DNA of 20,144 bases from NCBI GenBank assembly GCA_900660155.1, contig CABFPE010000710.1, positions 95,499 through 115,642 of the forward strand. Direction: 5' to 3'. Shown here one piece after another: positions 1-10,412 of this stretch. Positions within the stretch are counted from its first letter, which is position 1. The number at the start of each line of letters is the position of its first letter. The notes under the pieces were generated by a model. The model saw nothing but the letters and a program-made list of their open reading frames with translations. It made no database searches and was not told the DNA's origin. The translations under genes and the position numbers were made by a program. Source of the stretch: Hofstenia miamia. Its lineage: Eukaryota; Xenacoelomorpha; Acoela; Hofsteniidae.

Positions 1-269
1 GGTTGTAATGTGTGCTGAAGTCGAGCTGCTTCTAGAATTGCCACAGTAATCAGTTTGTACAACTTTGCATTCATAGGTTCCATTTCCAAGTACTAGAATG
101 TCTTGTAGTTGCAAAGTATGTTCCTTGGTTTCCATATTTAAAGATATAAGGTCACCATTTGGTCCATGCCAACTAATTTTTGAAATTTGCAATGTTTTGC
201 AAATTATTGGGGATGTTGAATCAGCAATGAATACGACTATTTCTTTGGCAACTTTACCATTATAAATAA
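1..269 (-). CDS. Ig-like domain exon, copy A (cut by window edge)
   Basis: This is an extracellular immunoglobulin-fold exon on the minus strand, cut by the window start. The last 7 bases before its splice donor lie outside. The acceptor is TTTTTAG at 270 onward, and the first complete codons read IYNGKVAKEIVVF. Across the 269 bp visible it is identical to copy B. The Ig hallmarks are a first Cys in SPIICKT, the core Trp in ISWHGPNGD, and the GNGTYECKV motif containing the second Cys. It lies downstream, in transcription order, of the stop codon at 2884-2886. It therefore cannot be an ordinary part of the same spliced message unless the terminal exons are skipped. It could be the start of a neighbouring paralogue, an alternative downstream exon, or an orphan duplicate. 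The coding nature is well supported; its gene assignment is not. Confidence 0.75.
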
Positions 270-2579
270 CTAAAAATACTTGTAAGTTATAATATTTTAA
301 TGCATGTGAGAGTACTTTATATAATATTTAATTATCTACTTTATTTATTCCTTTGAAACGAAATAAATTATAAATTATGTCGTGCAGAACTCTTAAAATA
401 GAAGAAGAGTAATACCCTTTCACATTTGATTCAGGATTAATTGTGTATTTCATAAATGTTATAGACAATAACATTATCTTGTATATAGCAATTTCAGTTT
501 TATTCTTTTGTGAATGGTTATTGTAAAAATTCTGAAATTATTTTCTCTAATTTTGTGCATAATTCTTTTTAGAGATTCATCATCAAAATAAAAGATTTTA
601 GTTGAATGCATGAAAAAAGTTTTTCATTTCCACATTCAAAAAGCATTGCACTCAAACTTTTAAATTTATAAACAACCTTCTTTTGCCAATAAATCCTTAG
701 AAAAGTATACTCTAAATTTATAAGCTTTAAGCTTACTAGCAGATGCAATTACAATTATAGCGGATGAAAATTTTCACAGAACATTTCTTGGATATATATC
801 AATAGTTTTACCAATTCGTCTATCTATTACTTTTTTCAATGAAATGCTCTTTTCTCATATGTGCTAATATTCCTTTAACCTCGTCTCAATCTTTGAGAAG
901 TTTTTTTTCAACTTTCAGTGTAGTATCTTCTTTCAAATCACATATAAGGATTCAGCATGGATCATCCAATCCTACTTGATCAATTCTTTTCTTTATCTCG
1001 GGAATATGCATTGAGTTTGATTGTGATTTTCGATATATTTTTCTATTGCTGCAATATTCTTGACAATCTCTTCAATGCATTTATAATTTTACGAAACTTG
1101 CATTCATTGGAATTCATAAATATCTCAGCAGTAATCTGTTCTTTGCGACCAAGAGAACGCATTCATTGCAGAATGATTTTGCTGTTAACAATATTTTGCT
1201 ATGCTTACTAGTAAACCCAGAACACTCTTGCCATCAATAAATTCTCTTTACATATTCAAAACAGAAAATATATTGAGATTTTCTGTATTTTCGTTGCAGT
1301 GATATCATAAATGTGATTATGTGTTTTTGTTCATTACAAACAGTTAAACAAATCGACTATTCTTTGAAAGCAAAATATAATCAGGATAAAGTTGTAATTT
1401 GTTTATCACCTTATACAGGTTATTGACAATGTAGGCCTTATTTGCTGGTCCTTTGAAATACAAAAAAGAACTCTGAGCAGAACATGTTGAATGTATATTG
1501 AATTGTGCATTTAAAGTAGTGAATTTATAAGTTTATTTTATTGAAAACAATGAAAATATAAACATTACTATTTGCAATGGCTTTAATAATGCAGAATTTA
1601 GTAAAAAAAACGCACTTTTCACCTTGAATCCCATAATAGGTATAATTACTAAAGTTATGGCAAGACTATGTGTTTGGTCATGCATAAGCTCTCATATTTT
1701 GGAAGATTATCACGTCTAACCACCTAAGATAACTAACAATGGGACCTGATTTTGTAACTGCTTTTTCTACGAATCAAATAGTCTAACCGCAGCCTAAGGC
1801 ACTGGACATTTTGGCATGACATTACCAGTTTGCATTTCAAAGTCACCATAACTACTTTTAATGTCTGGCATCTTCTTTCTTTATAGCAGTGACCATGCAA
1901 ATAAATGAAAACATTTGTAAATAACATTTAATAAGTAGTCAGTACAGAATTTTTTAGCTGCTAACATCAATAGAAATTTTGCGGTTATTCTTGGAATTCT
2001 AACATACAGACCATTTCACGAAAAGTAAGCAAAACTTTCCGGAAAGGTATTCCATTGGTGATTTTATATTAAAGACTACAGATTTTGGGATATTTTAAAC
2101 TGACTTAAAGCTTTGTGTAGTGTATGTGGAAAGACTCTGATGAGCTGACGAGCTGCAAATTATTAAAAGCACTTGCTTCATTTTTTTAATATTTCATAAT
2201 CTTAGACTTAATTGAGACAAAGATCTTTACTTCAGAACGCTACTTATACAAAGTAATAGAAATACCTAAGAAATCCTTAAGATGTTGCTTACGTTACTAC
2301 TTCATTCAATGCAGATAAAATGATTAGATTTTGCTTTACAAATAGTGGCTAAGATAAAAAACTTTTAAGCAAACCTGTTGTACATTGGTGTGGACATTCT
2401 TTTGGGCAACCTAAAAATTTGAAATTTACTTTAAAAAATTATTTAGAAAGATAAAGCTTGTATTAGGCAAATAGTTATAATTATGATTCCAAGTTATATA
2501 CAATAGACAACTCAGCACAATGAAATATTATATATTATTGTTAATAGTGTAACAAATATAACGATGTACATTAAATTGT

Positions 2580-2585
2580 TTTATT
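2580..2585 (-). promoter_or_regulatory. Candidate poly(A) signal AATAAA
   Basis: The plus strand reads TTTATT, giving AATAAA on the minus strand about 300 bases past the stop codon at 2884-2886. It is the clearest canonical hexamer I found in that direction before unit A's intron. The same hexamer occurs at the equivalent place in units B and C, where it would be intronic, so its use is uncertain. Confidence 0.25.
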
Positions 2586-2603
2586 GTGTGCAAATAAATA
2601 CAA

Positions 2604-2605
<2 letters not shown>

Positions 2606-2645
<40 letters not shown>
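2606..2645. repeat. TA dinucleotide microsatellite ending unit A intron
   Basis: This is about 20 uninterrupted TA repeats. Units B (16378) and C (19118) have a TA tract at the equivalent position, always followed by the sequence at which units are joined. It is a likely recombination hotspot. Confidence 0.97.
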
Positions 2646-2648
<3 letters not shown>

Positions 2649-2652
2649 GTGG

Positions 2653-2715
2653 CAGGTACCTAGGTATCATTATCGGCCAGTCGCTGTTTTCGTATTTGCT
2701 ATGTCTGCTTGTGTA
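2653..2715. repeat. Joint module type 2 (after unit A)
   Basis: This 63-bp block starts CAGGTACCTAGGTAT and ends CTTGTGTA. It matches 16421-16483 at the B/C joint with two visible mismatches. It contains the 10-bp palindrome TACCTAGGTA. Here it continues into unrelated sequence (ACCAGATATTAG), whereas at B/C it runs directly into the Ig exon of unit C. Confidence 0.85.
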
Positions 2716-2806
2716 ACCAGATATTAGTAAATGTTATGAGAATCATTGTATATAAACAATTGAAAAAATTGTTAATGGAGAAATAGTTAGCATTCATTCT
2801 AACGTT

Positions 2807-2824
2807 AGTGCACCTCCGTGCACT
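2807..2824. other. Short perfect hairpin in putative 3' UTR
   Basis: The sequence AGTGCAC, loop CTCC, GTGCACT forms a 7-bp perfect stem with a 4-nt loop. It lies about 60-80 bases beyond the proposed stop codon, so it would be in the 3' UTR of the message. Pairing does not extend past the arms. No function can be assigned. Confidence 0.5.
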
Positions 2825-2841
2825 CTACTGATGTCACAATC

Positions 2842-2851
2842 TATATATATA

Positions 2852-2882
<31 letters not shown>
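2842..2882. repeat. TA microsatellite with one interruption
   Basis: This TA tract is broken once by TT near 2859. It starts immediately after the proposed stop codon, in the 3' UTR direction. It lies outside the unit repeats. Confidence 0.95.
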
Positions 2883-2883
2883 A

Positions 2884-2965
2884 TTAGTAACATATTGTAA
2901 GTGGAACTTGTCTGCTCATAGTAACTGATGGTAAAATTTTAACTACTTCTGTGCTGAACACCCAA
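2884..2965 (-). CDS. Proposed terminal exon, cytoplasmic tail and stop
   Basis: This 82-bp exon begins after a strong acceptor, TTCTCTGTCTGTCAG, and ends at TAA (2886-2884). It enters with one base, T, which completes the split codon AG|T (Ser) from the exon at 3061-3232. It then encodes 26 residues, WVFSTEVVKILPSV followed by TMSRQVPLTICY, before the stop. I infer a short cytoplasmic tail following a basic QKRRR stretch in the previous exon. I see no ITAM, ITIM or kinase domain. The preceding intron is only 95 bp, with donor AG|GTAAGA. Support is the good splice sites, the matching phase and the open frame up to a stop. Nothing here was recognised by homology. Confidence 0.55.
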
Positions 2966-3060
2966 CTGACAGACAGAGAACTGTAGACTGGTTACCTGAC
3001 TAACCCATATCCCTCTTCCAAAGCTTCTAGGTTATGTAAGCTTCATTAAAGTTTTCTTAC

Positions 3061-3232
3061 CTTCTTCTCTTCTGGCTTAGATTTTCCGTTTCAGTAACAT
3101 TTTGGGTCGTGAAAATTGTAAAATATTTCATTATTATTTTAAGAACACTTCCTATTCCATTAAGGATTGCATAGCTCAGAGCGATGACATATGCGCCCTT
3201 GCCTTCTTCTCCATTAAAGCTTTTAATAAGGA
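3061..3232 (-). CDS. Proposed membrane-segment exon
   Basis: This 172-bp exon has acceptor TTAAATTTAG at 3233 and donor AG|GTAAGAAA at 3060. It starts with two bases, TC, completing G|TC (Val) from the 42-bp exon, codes 56 residues, and ends with two bases, AG. Residues 1-12 are polar (LIKSFNGEEGKG). Residues 13-30 are hydrophobic (AYVIALSYAILNGIGSVL), continuing to about residue 40 but with Lys at 31 and 35. The end is polar and basic, with QKRR before the split Ser. I read it as the membrane anchor of a type I protein. Codons such as GGC, GTC, ATC and CTG are more GC-rich than the surroundings, which favours coding. Caveats: the lysines make the anchor imperfect, and two N-x-S/T sequons after it would be unusual for a cytoplasmic side. 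Confidence 0.55.
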
Positions 3233-3358
3233 CTAAATTTAAGAGGTGCCCAGTTTATATGCGAGAAAGTTCAGCTTTTTTTATATTTTCAAAATTTGTG
3301 TGTGTGCGTGAAACAATGCTGTTAGGTTTATGTATGCATGCATATAAATTTATCATAC

Positions 3359-3400
3359 CTCTTGCGCTGTCTTCACAACATATTGGACAATTGGTGCAAT
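3359..3400 (-). CDS. Proposed 42-bp Cys-rich stalk exon
   Basis: This tiny exon lies between acceptor CTTATACTGTTATTTAG and donor G|GTATGA. It is phase 1-1: G from the 543-bp exon plus AT gives Asp, followed by CTNCPICCEDSAR, then G. Joined to its neighbours the protein would read PPGC-D-CTNCPICCEDSAR-V-LIKSF, a run of closely spaced cysteines just before the membrane segment, like a disulfide-rich stalk. Because both ends are phase 1 it can be skipped without shifting the frame. The intron to the next exon is 126 bp. The continuity of CxxC spacing across the junction is the best argument that it is real. The exon is too short to be proven by sequence alone. Confidence 0.45.
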
Positions 3401-6400
3401 CTAAATAACAGTATAAGAAACTTCTTTCGCTTTTTTCAAAGTTTCAATTCACATTTCAATAAATATTTTAAGTTATTATTACAAACACTATCTGCTGTAA
3501 TTTTAGGCCATGGTTCCCCATTCCAATGGGTTATTTGAATGGGTCTTCATGAACATTAAATGAGTGAATGATATAACGTAATTCATAATTTAAACAATCT
3601 CATACAAATCGAGAAAAATATTTTATTAACAATATTCTGAATATTGATAGGCTATATTCTTATATATGTTCTTTAAAAAGAAATATTTCTAATGGAGGAA
3701 AAATATATAAGCCAAATGTTTTTAAATTACTTGCATAATTTTTAAGTAAATTTTTTAAAGAATTGTTCTTCCCCAATTTTTGAAATTCTAAAATTTGTAA
3801 AAAATCACAATGAAGGTAACTAATATTTTAATTTACACTTTATTTTTCATTTGCTCTTAGCTTTTGTGGCAAATTATTACCCAATTCAAATAAGAGTTTA
3901 TGATGTTAGCAATTAACCGTGATTTTGGAGTGCCTTTATTTAAATTTTAAACATTCATAAAGCTTTATTTTTAAGTAGAAAATTTGTAGTTCACGAATTC
4001 ACTCAATTCTCAAAATATTAATTTTCTAAAAATCATGGTTCAAAATTATGTCAATAATTCCTATCTACTAAAGAATTTTTAAGAATATGTTTAATATATA
4101 ATAATGCTACTCAAAGGCATCATAAATTATGCTGCCAGTAAAGATACTGTTTCGTTATTTTTCATTAAAATGATTTTGATCCAAAGTTCATTCAATCTTA
4201 TTAATGGGATATCTCATTGTCAAATGCTGCTATATATTTTTTTTGCAATTTTCAAGAATTATTGAATGTAAATTTGGATTTTATTAAATGTATTACATTT
4301 AGTAAATGCATGAGCATAATTTGAGTATGAGTCGGATACTGCAAGTGCCTCAAAATTTTTGCATCAGGTCAAGGGGCATTTATTCTAAGTGAATCTTGTT
4401 TATATTTATCTTTGGTTTGAACGTAGCTGAAAAATCTACATTTAGTACAACAGAGCTATTTTCAGTAACTGATTTATAATACGAAACTATCATTCTATGC
4501 TCAAGGATTTAATATACAAACATATTTCCGAAATTCATGAAATTTAGCAAAAATACAAGGAAACTCAAGTAAAAACACTAGTATTGATTCAACATCAGCA
4601 AATCATAAATCAACTTTGACATTGTTTAAGAAAATTGGGATGAATAACATGTGTTAGTTTTTTCGCATAATACAACAGCAAAACACTTTTGTTTCACACA
4701 GCAATGTATTCGAAAGATATCAATTGTTTCAGTAAGCAAACGTATCTTCAACGATCTCAAAATATGATACTAAAGACTACCTCAACAGCATTTATAGTTA
4801 ATTTTCATATTAAACAAAGAAAATACTGTCGAGCAGAATTTCTTAAAATTTAAAACTGATAACCCAAAAATATATGTATGTATAAAAGATGTAATTAATA
4901 AGAATTAGTTCTATTTTTACATTTCTATTATTTTGTAATCAAACCGATGTTTTTCAAACTTTCAATTTTTATGAAATAATTTTATATCATACCAATCACA
5001 TTTAAAAAAAACTCGGTTTGCAAGGGGCGTTTTATCAATTACAATTATATTGTGATGTAAAACCAACTAACTATACTTTAAGATGTTATGTTCACTACTA
5101 ACTCAGCCTTCAAGAGTTACAAATCAATTAATTATACTAGCAGTTGTTTACATACACTTGTAAATAACAGTTACTAATTATGCTTCAAATAAAAGCAACT
5201 AATAATGTTAGAGAAAATTGTCATTCTCTCCATGCCAACAAGATTTTCATTTTCATTAAAACTAAAAATCCATCAAAGCTGAGGGCTACAATGTTTACAA
5301 ATGATGTGGTGTCCACCTACTTATTGCTTTTTAATATTGAGGAGAGTGGGACATAGAAAGTATGCAAATGTCATTTTTTTAAACATAATACATAATTTAT
5401 TAAGAAACATCGAAACCATTAATTCTAATCATTTATAGTTGAAAAGCTGATCTATTTTTATATTTACAACTTTTGAATAAAATTTTTGCAGTCAAAGCGA
5501 ATTTGTATTTCTCATAAAAAAATTGCATAACTTTGCAGAATGCAACAAATATAATCCTATTCAATACATTTACATAGTGCATATAGCTCTATTAAACTTA
5601 ACTTAAAAATTGTATTACTTAATTAATCCAATATTCATAAAAGACATATTTTTAATTCCTTATCTGGCATTTAGCCAAAAAAAATTAATAGGCAAAATTG
5701 TTAAACTTTCTCTTTGGATACCTGTAACTACATCTTTATGTGAAATTTTATTTGCTGCTTAGTGTATACATATTAGAGTTCTGCAGAACCACTCATTCTA
5801 ATGCGATTACGAGTTGGTATTAAGTATTTCTGTGAGACGGGGATTGTAAATAATTAAACTGGTGTGACGAATTTATGTTTGTTACTGAAAATATTTGTCC
5901 AAAATAGAAGCTATACTGTAGAGCCAAGGGAGAAGTAATTTTCATAAATGGTGAATGGGAAAGAGTGGGGCAAAAATCAAATGGAACTAGTTGGAAGTTA
6001 GAGCAATAAAATTCTGATTCAGGAGAATCGTAATGCACATCTGGTTTCAGTGCAAATGCTAAACACTGTGTAATGATGAGAGTAGATGCCTGCATCCCGA
6101 AGGCTTAGGATGTTTAAGTCTCCTATTATTTTGAATCGTACGGTAAATGGTTACTTAAATCAAACGATTTTTTAGCTAAGATTTTAAGCTATCTGCGCAG
6201 GTTATATCGATACTATTTTGTAAAAAAATGTGGAAAGATTTCACCTATGGCTAGAAGGGTTAAAAAGTTTTGCCTGCAGATGGCAATTATCAGAAATTTT
6301 TTTAATTAACATTAACTTAAAATGCATGATACTCATCTGATTATGCAAGGTCTATATCATTTTGTAAAATTTCTAAGCTTGGGGTAAATTATATATGGTA

Positions 6401-7303
6401 AGCTAAAATTAGCTATTCAAAATAGTCCTAAAATTTCTTTCATAAAATAAGATTTGCTGTATTTTCAACAAATTTTAGCTCATCAATCTTTATCAAATGT
6501 TTGGTTTTTGCCTTGTTTTTCATAAAATTTTTAGAATTGAGGACCTAAAAGCTGGTAGTATTAAATAGATTAATCAATCATCAATTATTACAATAATTTC
6601 AATATCAACTAAATATTGCCTGCTCCTGCAGACTTAGAGTATGATCAATACTTATTACGTACATGTATGTGATATGACATGGATAAAGAGATGATTACAT
6701 TTGTGTATATACATAAATGTAAACATCGCAGAGATCCATGGCTATAATTGTAATATGCATGCATTTCATGAGGAATGGAAGCATCTGTTCTCTGTCCCCC
6801 AGTTCCTCCCCTTGGTGCGCCTCTGTCAGTTGAGTACTAAGAAAAAGCAATTATGTGGGTTGTGGACTGCGCTTGTTTGATTTTTTAAATAACTATATGG
6901 GCTGCGGGACGTGTAAATTTTTGAGGAAGTACGCAACCCTCTACATATTTGCTTACACTCATTATTCATTTATTGATATTACACAAATTAACTAATGACG
7001 GATTTGATGGCTGATGCAAAAGCACAAATATTAAACAATTTCTATCTGTAATAATGATTACAAAGTTAAAAAATTATTTTTAACGTGATTATTACAGCTA
7101 CTATGAAACAATTTGCAAGACGGGATAACACCAATTGCTTGTAAATATGATCAATCCCGCTTACTTAAGAACAAGGTTTCGCTGTAGAAAAAAACAAATT
7201 GTCAATACTATGAAATAACTTAACACTTGCAAGGGTTTATTTTGTATATTATATATGTAATGTCACTCTGGGAACAAGTGGGCCTCTATATTTAGTTAAT
7301 TGT

Positions 7304-7438
7304 ACCTATTAGATCGGTAAGGACTAATAGTAAAAGCCTAGGGTCTCAAATAAACAATAGAGCCTTGGTTGTGGTAACCAGGGAAACAGGTAGAGATTAA
7401 TATCAAAAGTTTCCTTGGTAACCCCGATATCTATTAGT
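7304..7438. repeat. Imperfect inverted repeat, small foldback element
   Basis: The inner arms GGTAACCAGGGAAAC (7373-7387) and GTTTCCTTGGTAACC (7409-7423) pair at 13 of 15 positions. Weaker outer arms are ACCTATTAGATCGG (7304-7317) and CCGATATCTATTAGT (7424-7438). The region is noticeably less AT-rich than its flanks. It is probably a degraded non-autonomous transposon; the family is unknown. Confidence 0.4.
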
Positions 7439-7740
7439 ATAATATTACTTAATGTATACTTTAACATTTATTTTAAATTGTTGAATGATTCATTTGATTT
7501 GTTTCGGATTAAAATTAATTAATGTGTAATGTTTTTAATTTCAATGTTAATCATGTGCAACAGTGCAGTATCAGATCGTTTCTCCATTTAAATCTACATT
7601 GATTAAATGAACTTTAGTACCTAAGGAAATGTGCAAACAATCTGCAGGTATTAATTGATTGTATATAAACCTAGGGCAAGCTATTATTTGTCAGACAGAA
7701 TCAATTTTGTTTAGATTCATGCTAGTGTTCCCAAGAAACA

Positions 7741-7790
7741 ACCATTATTGGTACAAAAATGGCTCATTGCTGGCACCCCTGGCCAACAAT
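7741..7790. repeat. Degraded copy of the CCATTATTGG MITE-like family
   Basis: The block starts ACCATTATTGG and includes CTGGCCAACAAT. It resembles, with gaps, the inverted right half of the element at 9169-9333 (CCATTATTGGTCCATTAATG) and its CTGGCCCAACAATG core. This probably explains the misleading Ig-like reading frame on the plus strand here. Confidence 0.4.
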
Positions 7791-8592
7791 CGCCACTCAT
7801 TTGCTATTCATTTCCCAAACATAACCAACAAATCAAAAAGTTTTAAAAATTTTAAAATTCCACAATTTTACAGAGAAATTGTTATATTATTGTATATAAC
7901 ATAAGCATTACATTAAAGTTTGATTTCAATTTTCGAAAAATATTATTTATCAGTTTCTCATACCCATTAATGTCTCGACAATGGCCCATTAAATGCATTG
8001 CTAGATCAATCTGCCATCTAGCGAACAAATATGAATTTAATAATTTACAATTTTGACTGATCAAATTTAATTTTCATAACAAATTATTATACTTAATCTT
8101 TCGTATTTGATACCACAGTTTAGTATGCCAGCTCTTGTTTTTATGAGCACTTTATAATGAATTCAATTGTTTGTAGCAAGGTGCTCCATCTTAAGTATAA
8201 TACGCTATACACAGTTTCAACTGTATCCCTAACTATGGGCGTGTTGAGGTATTTCTAAATGAGGGAGGCATAGACATATAGGCCTAGGTAGTTTTATCAC
8301 CCTTTTAGCATAATGCCGCGCTCGCACATGCATAAATGATAAGTAAACCAAAAAGACAGACAGAGTTAATAAGAATACATGAAATACTGCTTTTTTGCAA
8401 TTTATGTCAAACAAAAAGACTGTTCATCAATATATCGATCAGGTCGTATGGGGAATAAGTTGAAATTGGCAAGCACCCCTTAAATATGCCGCTGTCCTTA
8501 ATTCAATCAAATTATACCAAGTTGCGAATTACAAATCATAATATAACATTGGCCATAATAAATTAACTGCTGGTGGGAAACATGCAATATTT

Positions 8593-8650
8593 GTTACCAC
8601 TGATTCCATCAGTTGCCCATTGGTGGACCATTAGCTGCATCAGTGGCAAC
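8593..8650. repeat. Inverted repeat, small foldback
   Basis: The arms GTTACCACTGAT (8593-8604) and ATCAGTGGCAAC (8639-8650) pair at 11 of 12 positions around a 34-bp spacer. The spacer contains CCCATTGGTGGACC, reminiscent of the CCATTATTGG family nearby. No coding content was seen. Confidence 0.5.
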
Positions 8651-9168
8651 CTTAGTAATCAATAATCAATGAGCAGATGCTTGTAAATAAAAGTCACTTC
8701 ATTATTTTGATTCCTAGTTCCTTTTAATATAATAAAAGGAAATGCGAAAAGATATTTTGAAATTTAAAATTTGTAGAAAATTATGATAAACCTACTAAAC
8801 GTATTTAAAAAATAATTTATTCATAAATATTTGAACACTTTGAAATTAACAGTTACATAAAAAAGCTACACTTGAGCAGAAGAGATTTTTCACTACTTAA
8901 GATAGTATTATTTCAAAATTGTACTTAATTTTAAAATTAAAATTTTTTGTTAAATTTAGCAGATTTTTGTGCTTATTGTTATCATTTATAAGCAAAATAT
9001 TACTTCAAATTTCTAACAAATGTTAGTATTAAATATGCATGTGACAGAATCTCAAAGGTATGCTTCAGTCCTTTGTTGGTATTGTGTATGTTTAAACAGC
9101 AATGTTTGAACTGCTTAATAAACTAAAGCTGTTGTTCAACATATAAAAGTTAATGCTATAGTATCAAA

Positions 9169-9333
9169 AACCTACTGTTTGCCATTAATGGGCCATTATT
9201 GGATAATATATATATATATATATATATAACGGCTGGCAAACATTGTTGGGCCAGCGGTCATTTACCACCAATGACCAATAATGACATCAACAAGGGCCCA
9301 TTAATGGACCAATAATGGGATGTTTCCTGGGTT
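9169..9333. mobile_element. MITE-like element, about 165 bp
   Basis: The ends AACCTACTGTTT and CCTGGGTT (reverse complement AACCCAGG) are loosely inverted. Inside each end lie CCATTAATGG and CCATTATTGG or its complement. The centre holds a TA tract (9206-9228) and an inverted repeat, GCTGGC/GCCAGC (9232-9255). It has no coding capacity. The structure suggests a non-autonomous DNA transposon. No clear target-site duplication was recognised, and the exact ends are uncertain. Confidence 0.45.
9206..9228. repeat. TA microsatellite inside the MITE-like element
   Basis: A pure AT dinucleotide run of 23 bases lies between the left terminal motif and the central GCTGGC/GCCAGC inverted repeat. Confidence 0.95.
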
Positions 9334-10330
9334 ATTTTCTCTGTCACAATTTGCAGTTTTAAAGTATCTTTATTTGATATGAAAATAAATAGATAGGCTC
9401 TGACAATAATTTGGGAATGGTGTTGAAGTGAGTGGTGAATAATTGCTGCTTGATTCTCCTTCCTGAATTGTTGTTGCATTATGTTAGGTGTAGGTGTACA
9501 GCTAGTTTAGACGAGTCCAGATGACAAATCAAACGCACTTTATCTTTGTTTGTAAAAACATCTTGTGTTTTAATCGATGTCAAATTTTAAATGTTAATAG
9601 ACCTTTGCTTAACATTGTTTCTTTATGTTACAGTAACGTCCAAAATATTTGTTTTTTTTTATTCCACTTCGTTGTTTATTGTCATATTGTACTTAAACCT
9701 AGCATTAATCATTTTGTTTATTTATTCTTGTGGATAGCCATTTTTCTTTAAATCATTAATAAGTTTGTTAAATTTTCTTAATTTGCGCTACTCTTTGTAC
9801 AAGGTGAAGGTATTATGGTCGCATAAATCGAGGTTGAGCATATGATAGCTATAAGTGTTACACTAATATATGTATGACTATTCCCATATGCATATTATTA
9901 ATATAGCAAAATTTTAGAAAAAAGATGACAAACGTATTATTTTAGTTATATAGTTCCCAAAGGAAATTCTGTAATTTTTTTTCTTGTTTCTTGAAAAAAT
10001 GATTATAATTTAGAAAAAAAAATACACAGTTTCTAAATTACTTTCAAGCAAAAATATTTACGAAAGATTGTTCAGAAATAGATTCACATTGGAAAATATA
10101 ATTCAACAAAATATGTTTTATTCTTATGCTGGCGCTTAATTGGAGTTTATCTATGTCATTGTGCCAGGCAAAAATCATAGCAGATGGTGGTCCATGACGT
10201 GGCGAAATTTTTCACTAGTATTTGCTTCGTACAGGATAATTTGGGTGATATATTAGGGGTTGGTACTAAATCGAGCTTATTGGGGTAAATCTATGCATTG
10301 TTTTCATTTTCAATAAAAATTCTTTATAGC

Positions 10331-10412
10331 CAGTGGCAGATCTAGGGGATAACCAGTGGTGTAGTGAAGGGGGGCTGAACTCCTTGTTAAAAATTATTTG
10401 GGGTGCAGCCCC
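10331..10412. mobile_element. Relic with hAT-like terminal motifs
   Basis: Two adjacent motifs, CAGTGGCAGATCTAGGGG (10331-10348) and CAGTGGTGTAGTGAAGGGGG (10354-10373), resemble CAGnGGCG-type termini common in hAT-family DNA transposons. They are followed by GGGGTGCAGCCCC. No transposase reading frame is nearby. This is probably a nested, decayed non-autonomous element. The family assignment rests on the short terminal pattern only. Confidence 0.35.

Larger units (their letters stand above)
1..2715 (-). repeat. Tandem unit A (Ig exon plus intron), detached copy
   Basis: This is a copy of the approximately 2.72-kb unit also present at 13765-16484, 16485-19219 and 19220 to the window end. Homology runs from base 1 to about 2715 and then stops. 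Order on the plus strand: Ig exon, about 2.3 kb of AT-rich intron, a TA microsatellite, then a 63-bp module (2653-2715) that also ends unit B. Apart from the Ig exon I see no supported gene between 270 and 2579. Small ORFs on either strand there are either frame-broken in other copies or lack coding features. Confidence 0.9.

Noticed and set aside
957..1211. Plus-strand ORF beginning MDHPILLDQFF, repeated at 14728 and 17450
   Set aside because: It lies in the intron of each unit. Copies end differently and copy B shifts frame after a small indel, so the frame is not maintained. No splice or promoter context supports it.
840..1440. Minus-strand fragments such as MHIPEIKKRIDQVGLDDPC, and an HPr-like FIDGKSVLGLL
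   Set aside because: Short open stretches in different frames broken by stops, of a length expected by chance in AT-rich DNA. The resemblance to a phosphocarrier protein is too short to support transfer from bacteria.
2135..2165. Hammerhead-ribozyme-like core CTGATGAGCTGACGAGC, repeated in units B and C
   Set aside because: The CTGATGA box and a 3-bp stem II are present, but the required GAAA box after stem II is replaced by TGCAAA. No matching stem I or III was seen.
3184..3538. Two plus-strand ORFs (3184-3408 and 3338-3538)
   Set aside because: Their 5' parts are antisense to the proposed 42-bp and membrane exons, and the rest is AT-rich intron. They show no coding features.
5820..6095. 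Minus-strand 91-codon ORF; on the plus strand the same region reads NRNAHLVSVQ, like a C-type lectin start
   Set aside because: No flanking splice sites give a phase-compatible exon. The lectin-like stretch is about ten residues and is bounded by stops. At best it is a relic.
7659..7904. Plus-strand ORF with an Ig-like look (AIICQTES, then HYWYKNGSLLAP)
   Set aside because: The Trp region overlaps a CCATTATTGG repeat copy. The C-terminal Ig motif (YxC) is missing and no good donor follows. A decayed Ig exon preceded by acceptor ACCTAG cannot be fully excluded.
8229..8414. Minus-strand ORF with a hydrophobic run VFHVFLLTLSVFLVYLSF
   Set aside because: It is membrane-like, but no suitable donor and acceptor place it in the receptor gene, and the start is TTG only. 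Hydrophobic frames are common by chance in T-rich sequence.
9258..9479. Minus-strand ORF ending SHYWSINGPLLMSLLVIGGK
   Set aside because: The C-terminal half is simply a translation of the MITE-like repeat, and the rest has no support.
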